Notes: generated from the sequence alone by a model not told the origin. 64,000 nt of DNA from Candidatus Gastranaerophilales bacterium (GCA_900769645.1 CAAGHI010000044.1:62001-126000); one strand, 5' to 3'. Positions 8,750 through 17,293 are shown, counted from the stretch's first letter. A program made the numbers and translations.

Positions 8750-10168
8750 TTAAAAATCTTCTGAATTTAATTTTTCAGCTATGTTGGCTTGGGTTTCTAA
8801 TAATTTTGGATGGCTTTCTAAATAGTCTTGTGGCAGCATTTTTAGCAGAGTATTAATTTCTTTGTATGCCTCTTTAAAATATTCTGGATTTTTATTTTTT
8901 AGAATATTCGCAGAGCATATTTTTCCATATATTAATTCTTGAATATAATTATTTTTTGGTCTTAATTTTTCTACTTTTGAAAGTTCATCATAATTATTGA
9001 TAATATTTCTTGCCGAAATCATCATAACATTGAGTGTATCCAGATATTCTGCCATTGAATATTTTTCACATCTTCTCAATGCATTTGAAAGTTTTTTGCC
9101 GAAGAACACAATTCCAAAATCATCTTTTTCTTCTAATCTTTGTTTTAATCCATGTCTTGCAATAATTTTAGTGTTTTCTGGGTTATCAGCATTTTTTTCA
9201 AACATAGTTGTATATAATTTACTTCCAAGAAGCTGGTCACCATTTTTTCTTAAATAATAGATAAATTCAAATGATCTTGATATAAAATCATTTTCTAACG
9301 ATTTTTCTTTGAAACTATCATACAAGTCAGAAAAATGTTTAGTAAAAGGTCCTTTTCTTACTGGTTCTTTGTTTTTTACTGCATTTATTATATTTTTTGC
9401 AGAAACAGAAAAATCTTTTTGAACATTTCCTGTATTTGTTCTAAATAATAGGTCAGTTAAAAGACTTTGCATAAAGTTTTTTAATTCTTTTAGTTCTTCG
9501 AGATTTTCAGCTCTTCTTATTTTATAAGCACCTTCGGGATTACAAGATCTTTGGTAAAGTGATAAAAGTTCGTGTCTTGCAACTTCTGGTTTTGTGTCCA
9601 TAAAAACTTTTGCTATGTCTATTTCAGTTCTTATTAATGTAAGTACATAAGCATCTTTTGTTTTATATACACGAGAAACGGTTCTATACCTATCTCCTGC
9701 GGTTTCGTAATTTGTACAAACATCTCTCATTGCATCACGTTTTATGGTTAAGTATTGCAAATATTTATCTTGATCTTTGTATTTGTATATATTTGCAAGT
9801 TCGTTTGCTCTTGATGCAATATGCACACTATCTTTTTGTTTTTGTGCAATTTTAAGGGCTTTTACTCCGACAGTTTCTATTAGTTGGAAATCGTTAGTAT
9901 TTGTTTTTAAAAGATAACTATATATAATTCCTGCGATATTATCTTGTTTAGCTTGAGTCATGCTTTCTGCTATATTTATAAAAGTTCTGTTCAGGAGAGT
10001 TTTAAGTTGCGCAGTATTGCATTGATCTCCAATAGTGTGTAAATCGTGAGATAAGGTTTCCGGTTTAATTCTTTGGTTTCTGTAAAAAGGGTTATATTCA
10101 TAATTTTGCATATTATGCAAAGTCTTTTTTATCTGGTTTGCCCCTAAAGGAATTTGGCTAACTTTCAT
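8750..10168 (-). CDS. Unknown helical (TPR-like) cytosolic protein
   Basis: 472 residues beginning MKVSQIPLGA. Almost entirely helical with paired amphipathic helices reminiscent of tetratricopeptide repeats, but no consensus TPR series. No signal peptide or membrane span. The MKVS start is shared with the frameshifted gene at 19995-20467, so the two may belong to a lineage family that keeps this N-terminus. It marks the right edge of the AT-rich island. Confidence 0.65.
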   Translation of the reverse strand: MKVSQIPLGANQIKKTLHNMQNYEYNPFYRNQRIKPETLSHDLHTIGDQCNTAQLKTLLNRTFINIAESMTQAKQDNIAGIIYSYLLKTNTNDFQLIETVGVKALKIAQKQKDSVHIASRANELANIYKYKDQDKYLQYLTIKRDAMRDVCTNYETAGDRYRTVSRVYKTKDAYVLTLIRTEIDIAKVFMDTKPEVARHELLSLYQRSCNPEGAYKIRRAENLEELKELKNFMQSLLTDLLFRTNTGNVQKDFSVSAKNIINAVKNKEPVRKGPFTKHFSDLYDSFKEKSLENDFISRSFEFIYYLRKNGDQLLGSKLYTTMFEKNADNPENTKIIARHGLKQRLEEKDDFGIVFFGKKLSNALRRCEKYSMAEYLDTLNVMMISARNIINNYDELSKVEKLRPKNNYIQELIYGKICSANILKNKNPEYFKEAYKEINTLLKMLPQDYLESHPKLLETQANIAEKLNSEDF

Positions 10169-10293
10169 AGTTTAATATAAATCCTTATTATAAGATGATA
10201 GTTGATATTTTTTTCAAAAACACGTAAAAAATAAATTTGCTAGTAATAAGGAAAATTAAAGATGTATTAGTAAAAAAAATAGTATAAATAGCA

Positions 10294-10323
10294 AAAATAG
10301 GACATATTAAATTGTCCTATTTT
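10294..10323. terminator. Terminator of ssrA
   Basis: AAAATAGGACA and TGTCCTATTTT form an 11-bp stem with an AT loop. On the minus strand it lies about 40 bases after the tmRNA 3' end and is followed by TTTTTGC; on the plus strand T's also follow, so it may work both ways. Confidence 0.8.
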
Positions 10324-10361
10324 ATAATAAAATTATGTTTTATAAATAATAAATTAAAAAC

Positions 10362-10759
10362 TGGAGACGAGGGGGATCGAACCCCTGTCCAAAACGGATC
10401 TTGATAAACTTCTACGAGTGTAGATTTTTATTAGCTCAACTGATTTAGGAAAAAATCAGAACCCTATAAATCAGTCCTAGGTTTTATTTGAAGGAAACTC
10501 TAAACCTTGCGATGTTAGCTTGATGCATCTACATCGCATTGATGCACTGCGTCTTGCATAATGGACCCATAGAACCGGCAAGCTGGGCTCTACAAGTAGC
10601 TATAATTAGCGACTTACGCTGCTAAAGCTTGTGCTCTAGAGAAGTCTGCTTTAATTACATTGTTAGCATTTAATTTGTTTTGCTCGTTGATAACCGAGAA
10701 CAGCGCTCGGACTCGCAATCTATCTCAACCGAACGTCCTGTCAAATCCAAAACGTCCCC
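10362..10759 (-). ncRNA. ssrA: tmRNA (transfer-messenger RNA)
   Basis: Rescues stalled ribosomes and tags nascent proteins for proteolysis. The 5' end GGGGACG (10759-10753) pairs with the 3' CGTCTCC (10369-10363) as an acceptor stem with one G-U pair. The T-arm AGGGG-TTCGATC-CCCCT precedes it, and A10362 is the discriminator. CCA does not appear to be encoded. A resume codon GCT at 10667 starts the tag ANNVIKADFSRAQALAA, ending in TAA at 10614. The tag resembles cyanobacterial/plastid tags (ANNIV...). A strong promoter lies at 10956-10983, leaving an unusually long leader of about 190 nt. Confidence 0.95.
10614..10667 (-). other. tmRNA tag-peptide reading frame
   Basis: Seventeen codons plus TAA inside ssrA, from GCT (10667-10665) to TAA (10616-10614). 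The product ends ALAA, a typical ClpXP degron. The start was set by similarity to ANN-beginning tags; an alternative resume codon a few positions upstream cannot be excluded. Confidence 0.8.
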
Positions 10760-10916
10760 ATGTATTGTGATTGTTAGGGACGTTTGCGTCTGTGGTACTC
10801 AACTGCGTTTGCGCTCCTACGCCGCCATCGTTAAGTTACAGGCTTCCAATGTCTTGCAGGTCTGCAAGTCATTTCAGCCTTTCACTCCGGCTTGCGCTTT
10901 TCAAAACGTCCCCATG
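10748..10916. repeat. 15-bp direct repeat flanking a 154-bp structured leader segment
   Basis: CAAAACGTCCCCATG occurs at 10748-10762, covering the tmRNA 5' end, and again at 10902-10916. Between them is a GC-richer segment. It includes a long hairpin on the minus strand, AGGCT...CTTGCAG-AC-CTGCAAG...AGCCT, and an AACGTCCC able to pair with the mature 5' GGGACGTT. Confidence 0.85.
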
Positions 10917-10955
10917 AATTATTTTGTATTCTATTTTAAATGTTCTGTACTTCTC

Positions 10956-10983
10956 ATTATAACCTGTTTTCTACAAATTTCAA
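10956..10983 (-). promoter_or_regulatory. ssrA promoter
   Basis: On the minus strand TTGAAA (10983-10978), a 16-bp spacer and TATAAT (10961-10956), preceded by GGGG. Start expected near 10948. The same GGGGTTGAAA-N16-TATAAT layout is found at both antisense RNAs in this window. Confidence 0.85.
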
Positions 10984-11068
10984 CCCCTTTGTCAAAATAT
11001 CATACCCAACTTACCAATGTAAAAATTTTTTGAATTTTTATAATTCAAACTGTATAAGGAGAATTATT

Positions 11069-12607
11069 ATGTCTATGTTTTGTTTTCAATGTGAGCAGAC
11101 TGCAAAAGGTGAAGGGTGTACTATTCAGGGAGTTTGCGGAAAAAATCCGGATACTGCAAACCTTCAAGATGAATTGACAAGTAGCATAATAGAACTTGCA
11201 AATTGCGCCGAAAAAAGTGATGAAAATACAAAACTTATAATCGAAGGACTTTTTATCACTATTACTAATGTAAATTATGACGACGAATATATTTCGAATT
11301 TTACGGAAAAGGTTAAATCGGCAAAAAAATGCGATGAAAATTTTGATGTAAAATCGATTTGGAATTGTGATGAGGATATCAGAAGTTTAAAATCTTTAAT
11401 CCTTTTTGGTTTAAAAGGTATGGCAGCTTACGCACATCACGCAATGGTTTTAGGCTACCACGATGATGTTGTAAATGACTTTTTCTATGAAGCTTTTCAA
11501 GCTGTTGCTAAATTTGACACTGTGGACGAACTTTTGCCAATTGTTTTAAAAACAGGGAAAATAAATTTTAAATGTATGGAACTTTTGGACAAGGCGAACA
11601 CAAAAACTTATGGAGATCCTGAGCCGACAATTGTTTCAACGTATATTGAAAAAGGTCCGTTTATTGTTGTGTCAGGTCACGACTTGCGAGATTTGGCACT
11701 GCTATTGGAACAAACAAAAGACAAAGGGATAAATGTTTACACTCACGGCGAAATGTTGCCATGTCATGCGTATCCGGAGCTTAAAAAATATCTGCATTTA
11801 AAAGGAAATTTTGGAACTGCTTGGCAAAATCAGCAAAAGGAATTCGATAATATTCCTGCACCGATTTTGTTTACGACAAACTGTATAATGCCTGTCAGAG
11901 CAAGTTACAAGGATAGAGTGTTTACAACATCAACTGTTGCATTTCCCCAATGTGTTCATATCGGCAATGACAAAGATTTTACGCCATTGATTGAAAGGGC
12001 GCTTGAACTTGGTGGATATGACGAGGAGCAGAAAAACACAGGGATTAACGGTGGAGATGTTCTAACAGTTGGTTTTGGGCATAAAACAGTTCTTTCTGTT
12101 GCAGATAAAATTGTTGATGCTGTGAAATCTGGTGCGATAAAACATATTTTCTTGGTCGGTGGTTGTGATGGTGCAAAAGTCGGAAGAAATTACTACACAG
12201 AATTTGTAAAGGAAACTCCTTCTGACACGTTAATTTTGACTCTTGCATGTGGAAAATATAGATTTAACGATTTGGATTTGGGCAAAATTGGCGATTTCCC
12301 GAGAATTTTGGATATGGGACAGTGTAATGATGCGTATAGTGCAATTATGGTGGCTTTTGAGCTTGCAAAAGTGTTTAACTGTACGGTAAACGAATTACCT
12401 TTGTCACTTGTGCTTTCGTGGTATGAGCAAAAAGCGGTTTGTGTTTTATTGACGCTTTTGGCACTTGGGTTTGAAAATATTCGACTTGGACCAAGTTTAC
12501 CAGCATTTGTTTCTCCAAATGTGTTGAAAATTCTGGTTGAAAAATTTAAGATAAAACCGATTACGACACCAAAAGAGGATTTGGCAGAGCTGTTGGGCAG
12601 TAATTAG
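11069..12607 (+). CDS. hcp: Hydroxylamine reductase (hybrid cluster protein)
   Basis: 512 residues from the ATG at 11069, preceded by AAGGAGAAT; a longer upstream frame lacks this. Reduces hydroxylamine in vitro; in anaerobes Hcp proteins handle nitric oxide and nitrosative stress. N-terminal Cys5, Cys8, Cys17 and Cys23 bind the first Fe-S cluster. The hybrid-cluster ligands are visible in the SGHD, HGEMLPCH, TTNC, FPQC and GGCDG segments. No hcr reductase gene is adjacent. It ends at a bidirectional terminator shared with convergent mtnA. Confidence 0.96.
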   Translation: MSMFCFQCEQTAKGEGCTIQGVCGKNPDTANLQDELTSSIIELANCAEKSDENTKLIIEGLFITITNVNYDDEYISNFTEKVKSAKKCDENFDVKSIWNCDEDIRSLKSLILFGLKGMAAYAHHAMVLGYHDDVVNDFFYEAFQAVAKFDTVDELLPIVLKTGKINFKCMELLDKANTKTYGDPEPTIVSTYIEKGPFIVVSGHDLRDLALLLEQTKDKGINVYTHGEMLPCHAYPELKKYLHLKGNFGTAWQNQQKEFDNIPAPILFTTNCIMPVRASYKDRVFTTSTVAFPQCVHIGNDKDFTPLIERALELGGYDEEQKNTGINGGDVLTVGFGHKTVLSVADKIVDAVKSGAIKHIFLVGGCDGAKVGRNYYTEFVKETPSDTLILTLACGKYRFNDLDLGKIGDFPRILDMGQCNDAYSAIMVAFELAKVFNCTVNELPLSLVLSWYEQKAVCVLLTLLALGFENIRLGPSLPAFVSPNVLKILVEKFKIKPITTPKEDLAELLGSN

Positions 12608-12622
12608 GTCGAAGTCTGTATT

Positions 12623-12692
12623 AAAAGCAGCGAGGCAGCTATGACCTTAGCGCCTTATCGACTTCTAAATTCCTAGCTGCCTAACTGCTTTT
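12623..12692. terminator. Bidirectional terminator built from an interspersed repeat
   Basis: AAAAGCAG-CG-AGGCAGCTA (12623-12641) pairs with TAGCTGCCT-AA-CTGCTTTT (12674-12692): 17 bp with a 2x2 internal loop and A/T flanks on both sides. It lies between convergent hcp and mtnA. The GCAGCTAGG-type arms recur in many other gaps. Confidence 0.75.
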
Positions 12693-12707
12693 TAACCGAC
12701 TTTGCAT

Positions 12708-13808
12708 CTATGCATTTTTAAACGCTTCAGCAATCGACTTATTGTAATCAGGTCTTAAAATTCCTTTTTCCGTAATAATTCCGGCGATTAGCTCGTGTGG
12801 AGTTACATCAAACCCTGGGTTGATTACTTTTACATCAGGTGCACAAATGATTTTGCCATTGATGTGTGTAACTTCTTCGTGCGAACGTTCTTCGATTACG
12901 ATTTCGTCACCTGTTTTAATGCTCGTATCAATTGTTGATAAAGGTGCTGCAACATAGAAAGGCACATTATGGTATTTTGCGGCAATTGCAACGGTATAAG
13001 TTCCAATTTTGTTTGCAGTATCACCGTTTGCGGCAATTCTATCTGCGCCAACAACAACCATATCAATCATACCTTTTTTCATAAAATATGAACACATTCC
13101 ATCGGTAATCAAAGTTGTTGGAATTCCGTCCATTGTAAGTTCAAATGTTGTAATTCTTGCACCTTGTTGGCGAGGACGAGTTTCATCTGCAAAAACCTGA
13201 ATTGTCGGATCGTTTGCAAATGCTGAACGAACAACGCCTAATGCTGTTCCATAGCCTACTGTTGCAAGTCCGCCGGCATTACAGTGAGTCAAAATTGTTG
13301 CACCTTTTGGAACAACTTCCGCTCCGTAATCACCGATTTTTTTGTTAATTGCAATATCTTCATTTTCAAGTCTGATTGCGTTTTGTTTCAATTCTTCTAC
13401 AATTCCATTGATATCAGATTTTGAATTTTTGATAATTTCTTTTTGTTTTTCGCAAGCCCACATCAAATTAACGGCTGTTGGGCGAGAAGTTGCCATATAA
13501 TCAGCTTTTTCCAATAATTGTTTTACAAATTCGTCACGAGAAAGATTGCCCTCTCCCTTAGTCCCTTTCCCATTATGGGCGAGGGAAGATTTCGCAAGTT
13601 CTTGCGCATAAAGTACAACCCCATGAGCACCTGCAACGCCGATTGCCGGAGCTCCACGAACAATCATAGTTTTGATAGCATCAAACATACCTTGTCCTGT
13701 TGTAATATTTACGTACTTAAATTCGTACGGCAAAACAGTCTGATCTACCATTTTTGAATAATTATCTACCCACTCTATTGTTTTTATTTTTGAATGAAAT
13801 TCTGCCAT
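12708..13808 (-). CDS. mtnA: S-methyl-5-thioribose-1-phosphate isomerase
   Basis: Converts methylthioribose-1-phosphate to methylthioribulose-1-phosphate in methionine salvage. 366 residues with GAPAIG (53-57), catalytic Cys176 in THCNAGGLATVGYG and Asp256 in GADRIAANGDTANKIG. B. subtilis MtnA uses Cys160 and Asp240, so both are shifted by exactly 16. Residues 73-88 (KSSLAHNGKGTKGEGN) are an unusual in-frame insert from a palindromic repeat. Start overlaps the preceding stop (TAATG), in a ruvC-membrane protein-mtnA operon. No other salvage genes are nearby. Confidence 0.96.
   Translation of the reverse strand: MAEFHSKIKTIEWVDNYSKMVDQTVLPYEFKYVNITTGQGMFDAIKTMIVRGAPAIGVAGAHGVVLYAQELAKSSLAHNGKGTKGEGNLSRDEFVKQLLEKADYMATSRPTAVNLMWACEKQKEIIKNSKSDINGIVEELKQNAIRLENEDIAINKKIGDYGAEVVPKGATILTHCNAGGLATVGYGTALGVVRSAFANDPTIQVFADETRPRQQGARITTFELTMDGIPTTLITDGMCSYFMKKGMIDMVVVGADRIAANGDTANKIGTYTVAIAAKYHNVPFYVAAPLSTIDTSIKTGDEIVIEERSHEEVTHINGKIICAPDVKVINPGFDVTPHELIAGIITEKGILRPDYNKSIAEAFKNA
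13545..13592. repeat. 48-bp palindromic repeat inside mtnA
   Basis: CCCTCTCCCTTAGTCCC ... GGGCGAGGG-type sequence, an imperfect palindrome of 48 bp (16 codons) sitting in frame in mtnA. It differs in base composition from the surrounding gene. Confidence 0.7.
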
Positions 13809-14266
13809 TATTTTTTCCTTTTTTCTATTGAATTAATAAAATCTATTACATAAAATGTTAAAAAACCTGTAAAAGCGTTTACTGTTGCCGACAAAACCCC
13901 CATAAATAATGAAATTACAACCAACAAAAAGAAAGTTGCATTTCCTAGCATAAATCCGACGCCAACGTTTGCTGCGATATGGAAAAGCTTCATTAATATT
14001 ACGGATATTGGAACATAGATTATTGAAAACCCTAAATACGATACAAATCCTGCGATTGCACCTGTTATAATACTGTCTTTCATTGAGTCGAGTGACAAAC
14101 AGTTGTATTTTATCAATAGCCAAATCACAAGTGGTGCAATAAAACAAATTAAAAATATAAAAGATAAAATTCCTAAATATGGAATTAATGTTATTGCGCC
14201 TAGAACTGCGCCGAAAAATGCGCTCAAAATCGCAATTTGCCTAAGTAAAATAAAGTTTATATTCAT
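13808..14266 (-). CDS. Small integral membrane protein, unknown
   Basis: 152 residues from the ATG at 14266; a longer frame to 14302 would run into ruvC. Four to five hydrophobic segments (FGAVLGAITLIPYLGILSF, ICFIAPLVIWLLI, AGFVSYLGFSIIYVPIS, FFLLVVISLFMGVLS) fill most of the length, with a basic C-terminus (IEKRKK). It lies between ruvC (5-bp gap) and mtnA (1-base overlap). No known family is recognised. Confidence 0.8.
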   Translation of the reverse strand: MNINFILLRQIAILSAFFGAVLGAITLIPYLGILSFIFLICFIAPLVIWLLIKYNCLSLDSMKDSIITGAIAGFVSYLGFSIIYVPISVILMKLFHIAANVGVGFMLGNATFFLLVVISLFMGVLSATVNAFTGFLTFYVIDFINSIEKRKK

Positions 14267-14271
14267 AAAAA

Positions 14272-14748
14272 TTATCTTAGCACAACTGAACGGGTATGGC
14301 AAATTGCAATGGCGATTGAGTCCACTGTGTCGTCGAGTTTAGGAAGGTTTTCTACGCCCAATGAAAGTTTAACCATTTGTTCAACCTCTTTTTTGTCAGC
14401 TCTTCCGTATCCTGTCAAAACCTGTTTGACTTCCATCGGGGTGTATTCATAAATCGGAACTTTAAATTTTTCCAAAGCTGTCAAAATCACTCCTCTTGCA
14501 TGTGCGACAGGCATGACAGTTGTGCGGTTGCGGAAGAAAAAGAGTTTTTCAATCGCAGCACAATCGGGCTTGTACATATCAATAATTGTGTTCATGTCTT
14601 CCCAAATCTCGAGAAGCCTTGCGGACTCTTTGGAATTCTTTTCGGTCTGAATAGAACCGGAGTGAAGCAGAACAGAGTTTTCGCCATCAAAATCGATAAG
14701 TGAATATCCAACAATTCCAATCCCTGGGTCTATACCTAAAATCTTCAT
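14272..14748 (-). CDS. ruvC: Holliday junction resolvase RuvC
   Basis: Cleaves Holliday junctions with RuvAB. 158 residues, normal length. Acidic active site visible: Asp7 in GIDPG, Glu in AAIEKLFF (about 67), and the C-terminal DDTVDSIAIAICH aspartates. First gene of the operon with the membrane protein and mtnA. A -10 TATAAT lies exactly 6 bases before ATG, so the mRNA is probably leaderless. Confidence 0.95.
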   Translation of the reverse strand: MKILGIDPGIGIVGYSLIDFDGENSVLLHSGSIQTEKNSKESARLLEIWEDMNTIIDMYKPDCAAIEKLFFFRNRTTVMPVAHARGVILTALEKFKVPIYEYTPMEVKQVLTGYGRADKKEVEQMVKLSLGVENLPKLDDTVDSIAIAICHTRSVVLR

Positions 14749-14754
14749 GGTTAG

Positions 14755-14760
14755 ATTATA
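14755..14760 (-). promoter_or_regulatory. ruvC -10 element, leaderless start
   Basis: TATAAT, six bases (CTAACC), then ATG. Transcription should start at or next to the A of ATG. Confidence 0.7.
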
Positions 14761-14967
14761 GCATGAAAGCAGAAAAGCTGTTAGACAGCTAAGCAGCGAG
14801 GCGGCTAAGAACTTAGCGTCCTAGCGACTATCTTTGTGAAACTTTTTTATCAAAATGTAAATTTTTATTAACCAACTAGCAAAATAATCCATTTAGACGA
14901 GTTAATATATCATTCCATTTGTTAGAATATCGACAATGATGGAATAAAGTACACGAGGGTTAGACGT

Positions 14968-15351
14968 ATGGTCGATAACAGATCAGCCGGATTTTTCGGA
15001 ATCGGTGGCTCTTTCAATTTCAAAAGCGGAGATATTTCAGGTACCGCAGCCAAAACTCAAGATGATAAAATGGGTCAGGGCGGTGAATATTTTGCGCAAC
15101 AAAGAAATGCCGAAGAGGAAGAAGCTTCTGATAGCCAAAAATACACCGATAGAAGTGCTGTTTTGAGAGCAACGCTTAATTCTCTTGCAATGATGAACGT
15201 TGCAAACGTAATTAATTCACGCAAAAAAGCTTTGGAAGAACAAAAAGAGCGTGACCGTGTTTCTCAAAAAAATGAAGAGAAGACAGCAGAAGAAGAGCTT
15301 GAAAAAGAATTTTACAACATTGCCCGAGAAATGAAAGAGGACGAGAAATAA
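14968..15351 (+). CDS. Unknown charged protein
   Basis: 127 residues with a CGAGGG ribosome site. The N-terminus is glycine/serine-rich (FFGIGGSFNFKSGD). Residues 70-127 form a charged coiled-coil-like helix rich in Glu and Lys. No membrane span. Upstream 14890-14945 contains promoter-like AT blocks (TTAGAATAT). Family not recognised. Confidence 0.75.
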   Translation: MVDNRSAGFFGIGGSFNFKSGDISGTAAKTQDDKMGQGGEYFAQQRNAEEEEASDSQKYTDRSAVLRATLNSLAMMNVANVINSRKKALEEQKERDRVSQKNEEKTAEEELEKEFYNIAREMKEDEK

Positions 15352-15405
15352 AAAATATGATTTCTAAACCAATTTTTGTGTCGGACAAATTAGTTCTAGT
15401 ATTTT

Positions 15406-15567
15406 CTAGTGAAATAAGTCTTTAACACTGAATTTACCGATATTTTCACTGTGGAATTTCAAAAACTTTTTCGCAATAGGATTGGTTTGACTAGAAGTTT
15501 TCTTTACGATTTTCTTCTCTTCAATCTTAGTTTTATTCTCAATTACAGTGAAATCTCTCTTGTCCAT
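15406..15567 (-). CDS. Small basic protein, hypothetical
   Basis: A 53-codon frame starting MDKRDFTVIEN and ending FSVKDLFH, Lys-rich, with codon use like its neighbours. An AGAGG lies 12 bases before ATG and TATAAT is close upstream. It fills most of the 15352-15714 gap, otherwise empty. Coding status is uncertain because it is short. Confidence 0.45.
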   Translation of the reverse strand: MDKRDFTVIENKTKIEEKKIVKKTSSQTNPIAKKFLKFHSENIGKFSVKDLFH

Positions 15568-15702
15568 AAGATTATTATACCTCTATTTTAATAAAAAAGT
15601 CGTCCTTCAAAAAATTGACTATTTTTTGTATAAAAAGTATATAAAATTACAAAACTTTACAATCCGAATTTTGCGATATAAGGTTTGGAAAAACTTTTAT
15701 GC

Positions 15703-15708
15703 TAAGAT
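15703..15708 (+). promoter_or_regulatory. gph -10 element, leaderless start
   Basis: TAAGAT followed by six bases (AAAATT) and ATG at 15715. Confidence 0.6.
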
Positions 15709-15714
15709 AAAATT

Positions 15715-16359
15715 ATGATTAAGACTATTATTTTTGACTTAGACGGAACATTGCTGAATACTTTGGAAGATTTGATGATTAGCACAAATTATGCTTTGAC
15801 AGAGTTTGATTTTCCGACTCATTCGCTTGAAGATATTCGAAAATTTGTCGGTAACGGGGTGAAAAAGCTTATTGAACGTGCTGTTCCGCCTGATTGTTCA
15901 CAAGAGGTTATGGAAAGATGTCTTGAAGTTTTTAAGGAACATTATTCCAAAAATATGTATAATCATACAAAACCCTACGATAGTATCTTAGAGATACTGA
16001 AAAAATTACACGATAAAGGGCTGAAAATCGGTGTAGTGTCTAATAAATTCGACTCTGCAGTAAAAGAATTGTGCAAAAAATATTTTTCAAATTTAGTGGA
16101 TATTGCAATCGGGCAATCCGATGATGTTCCTAAAAAACCGGCTCCAAACGGTGTTTTTAAGGCAATGAAAGAACTTTGTGCAGAAACTGCGTTGACAATT
16201 TATGTTGGAGATTCTGAGGTTGATGTTCAGACTGCGAAAAATTCCAATTTGCCTTGTATTGGCGTTTTATGGGGATTTAGGAACAGAAAAGATTTGGCTG
16301 GAGCGGATTATATAATTGATAATCCTTGTGATATTTTAAAAATAGTTGAAGGTGAGTAA
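15715..16359 (+). CDS. gph: HAD-family phosphatase, phosphoglycolate phosphatase type
   Basis: 214 residues. HAD motif I FDLDGTLLNT (8-17) with nucleophile Asp8 and acid Asp10, motif II VVSNK (about 101-105), motif III lysine in KKPAP (about 140) and motif IV GDSEVDV (about 161-167). Cap size and layout fit phosphoglycolate phosphatase (Gph/PGP), though substrates of this group vary. Its stop overlaps the start of the next gene by one base. Confidence 0.85.
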   Translation: MIKTIIFDLDGTLLNTLEDLMISTNYALTEFDFPTHSLEDIRKFVGNGVKKLIERAVPPDCSQEVMERCLEVFKEHYSKNMYNHTKPYDSILEILKKLHDKGLKIGVVSNKFDSAVKELCKKYFSNLVDIAIGQSDDVPKKPAPNGVFKAMKELCAETALTIYVGDSEVDVQTAKNSNLPCIGVLWGFRNRKDLAGADYIIDNPCDILKIVEGE

Positions 16360-16766
16360 TGGAAAAATTATCAGTAAGTTTAGAAGATTATATCGAAGAA
16401 ATTTATATTGAAATATCGCATACTGGGCACGCAAAAGTTACTGATATTGCAAACAAATTGGGTGTTAAAAAAGCATCTGTCAGTGGTGCTTTGAGTAATC
16501 TTGCCGAGAAAAATTTAGTAAATTATGCACCTTATGCTCCGATTACATTGACCGCAGAGGGTGAAAAAATTGCAAAAGAAATTTTGCTTAAACACGAAAA
16601 TCTTTCGTCGTTTTTTGTAGAAGTTTTGGGAGCTGACAAAGCTGAAGCGGCAGAAATAGCTTGTAAAATGGAACATATTGTGTCTGATAAAATTTTCCAA
16701 AATATGGTTAAATTGACCGAATATACTCGAAATAATTTGAAATCTGAAATTGAAAAGTTGTTTTAA
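16359..16766 (+). CDS. DtxR/MntR-type metal-dependent regulator, short form
   Basis: 135 residues. An N-terminal winged helix (SVSLEDYIEEIYIE, then TDIANKLGVKKASVSGALSNL as recognition helix region) is followed by a metal-binding dimerisation domain with H-E-N (about 78), the Glu-rich segment EAAEIACKMEHIVSD and its conserved E-H. There is no SH3 domain, so it is the MntR-like length. Expected to control iron or manganese genes. Coupled to the phosphatase gene. Confidence 0.85.
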   Translation: MEKLSVSLEDYIEEIYIEISHTGHAKVTDIANKLGVKKASVSGALSNLAEKNLVNYAPYAPITLTAEGEKIAKEILLKHENLSSFFVEVLGADKAEAAEIACKMEHIVSDKIFQNMVKLTEYTRNNLKSEIEKLF

Positions 16767-16788
16767 ATTCCAACAACAAACCAAAATA

Positions 16789-16814
16789 AAAAGACCGACA
16801 AAATCGGTCTTTAA
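16789..16814 (+). terminator. Intrinsic terminator
   Basis: AAGACCGA-CAAAA-TCGGTCTT followed by TAAAT. A-rich upstream and T-poor downstream, so it may serve both convergent genes. Confidence 0.7.
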
Positions 16815-16861
16815 ATAGTGTGAGTAAACATGTGTATATTTATAAGTAGGTTTGTAGTAAT

Positions 16862-17293
16862 CTATGCAACCAAGGCGTCAGCTATTGCTGAAAAACCTAC
16901 TGTTGTGCTTTCACTAAGCGGTTTTTTCAAATATTTACCCAATTTTTCAGGGTCACAACTTTTTGCGCTTGCTAGTGCGAAAGTTGTAAAATCTTCTTCA
17001 ACGCCTTGCAAATTGTCTAATGCTGCCATAAAACCTGAACTTGCAAATGCTTGTTCTAATCTTTTTGTGGTTGCAGCATCTGATTTATCAACATTTTTTG
17101 AAAGTTGAATGCCCCAAATTTGTGCAGCTGTAGCATCTAGTGCACTGGCTTCAACTGTTTCCGGTTTAAATTCTGCAACAGTTTTAGCTTCTGTTGTTTT
17201 TTCTTCTTTTTTAGCTTTTTTAGTATTCAAAGCTTCATAGTATGCTTTTAGAGCATCTAAGTTAGTTTTGTCATTTCCGTTTACTTTTGTCAT
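16862..17293 (-). CDS. Unknown helical protein
   Basis: 143 residues, Ala/Lys/Glu-rich, starting MTKVNGNDKTNLDALKAYYEAL. The first 50 residues are charged and low-complexity; the rest is predicted helical (ATTKRLEQAFASSGFMAALDNL). No signal peptide. A good GGAGAAACGGAA lies upstream. Not recognised; high alanine content suggests an abundant cytosolic protein. Confidence 0.75.
   Translation of the reverse strand: MTKVNGNDKTNLDALKAYYEALNTKKAKKEEKTTEAKTVAEFKPETVEASALDATAAQIWGIQLSKNVDKSDAATTKRLEQAFASSGFMAALDNLQGVEEDFTTFALASAKSCDPEKLGKYLKKPLSESTTVGFSAIADALVA

Noticed and set aside
10680..11033. Plus-strand open frame of 117 codons before hcp
   Set aside because: It runs antisense through the tmRNA and its leader; the tmRNA features are clear and there is no ribosome site.
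10940..11068. Longer N-terminus for Hcp
   Set aside because: The Cys motif begins at MSMFCFQC, and AAGGAGAAT lies just before that ATG.
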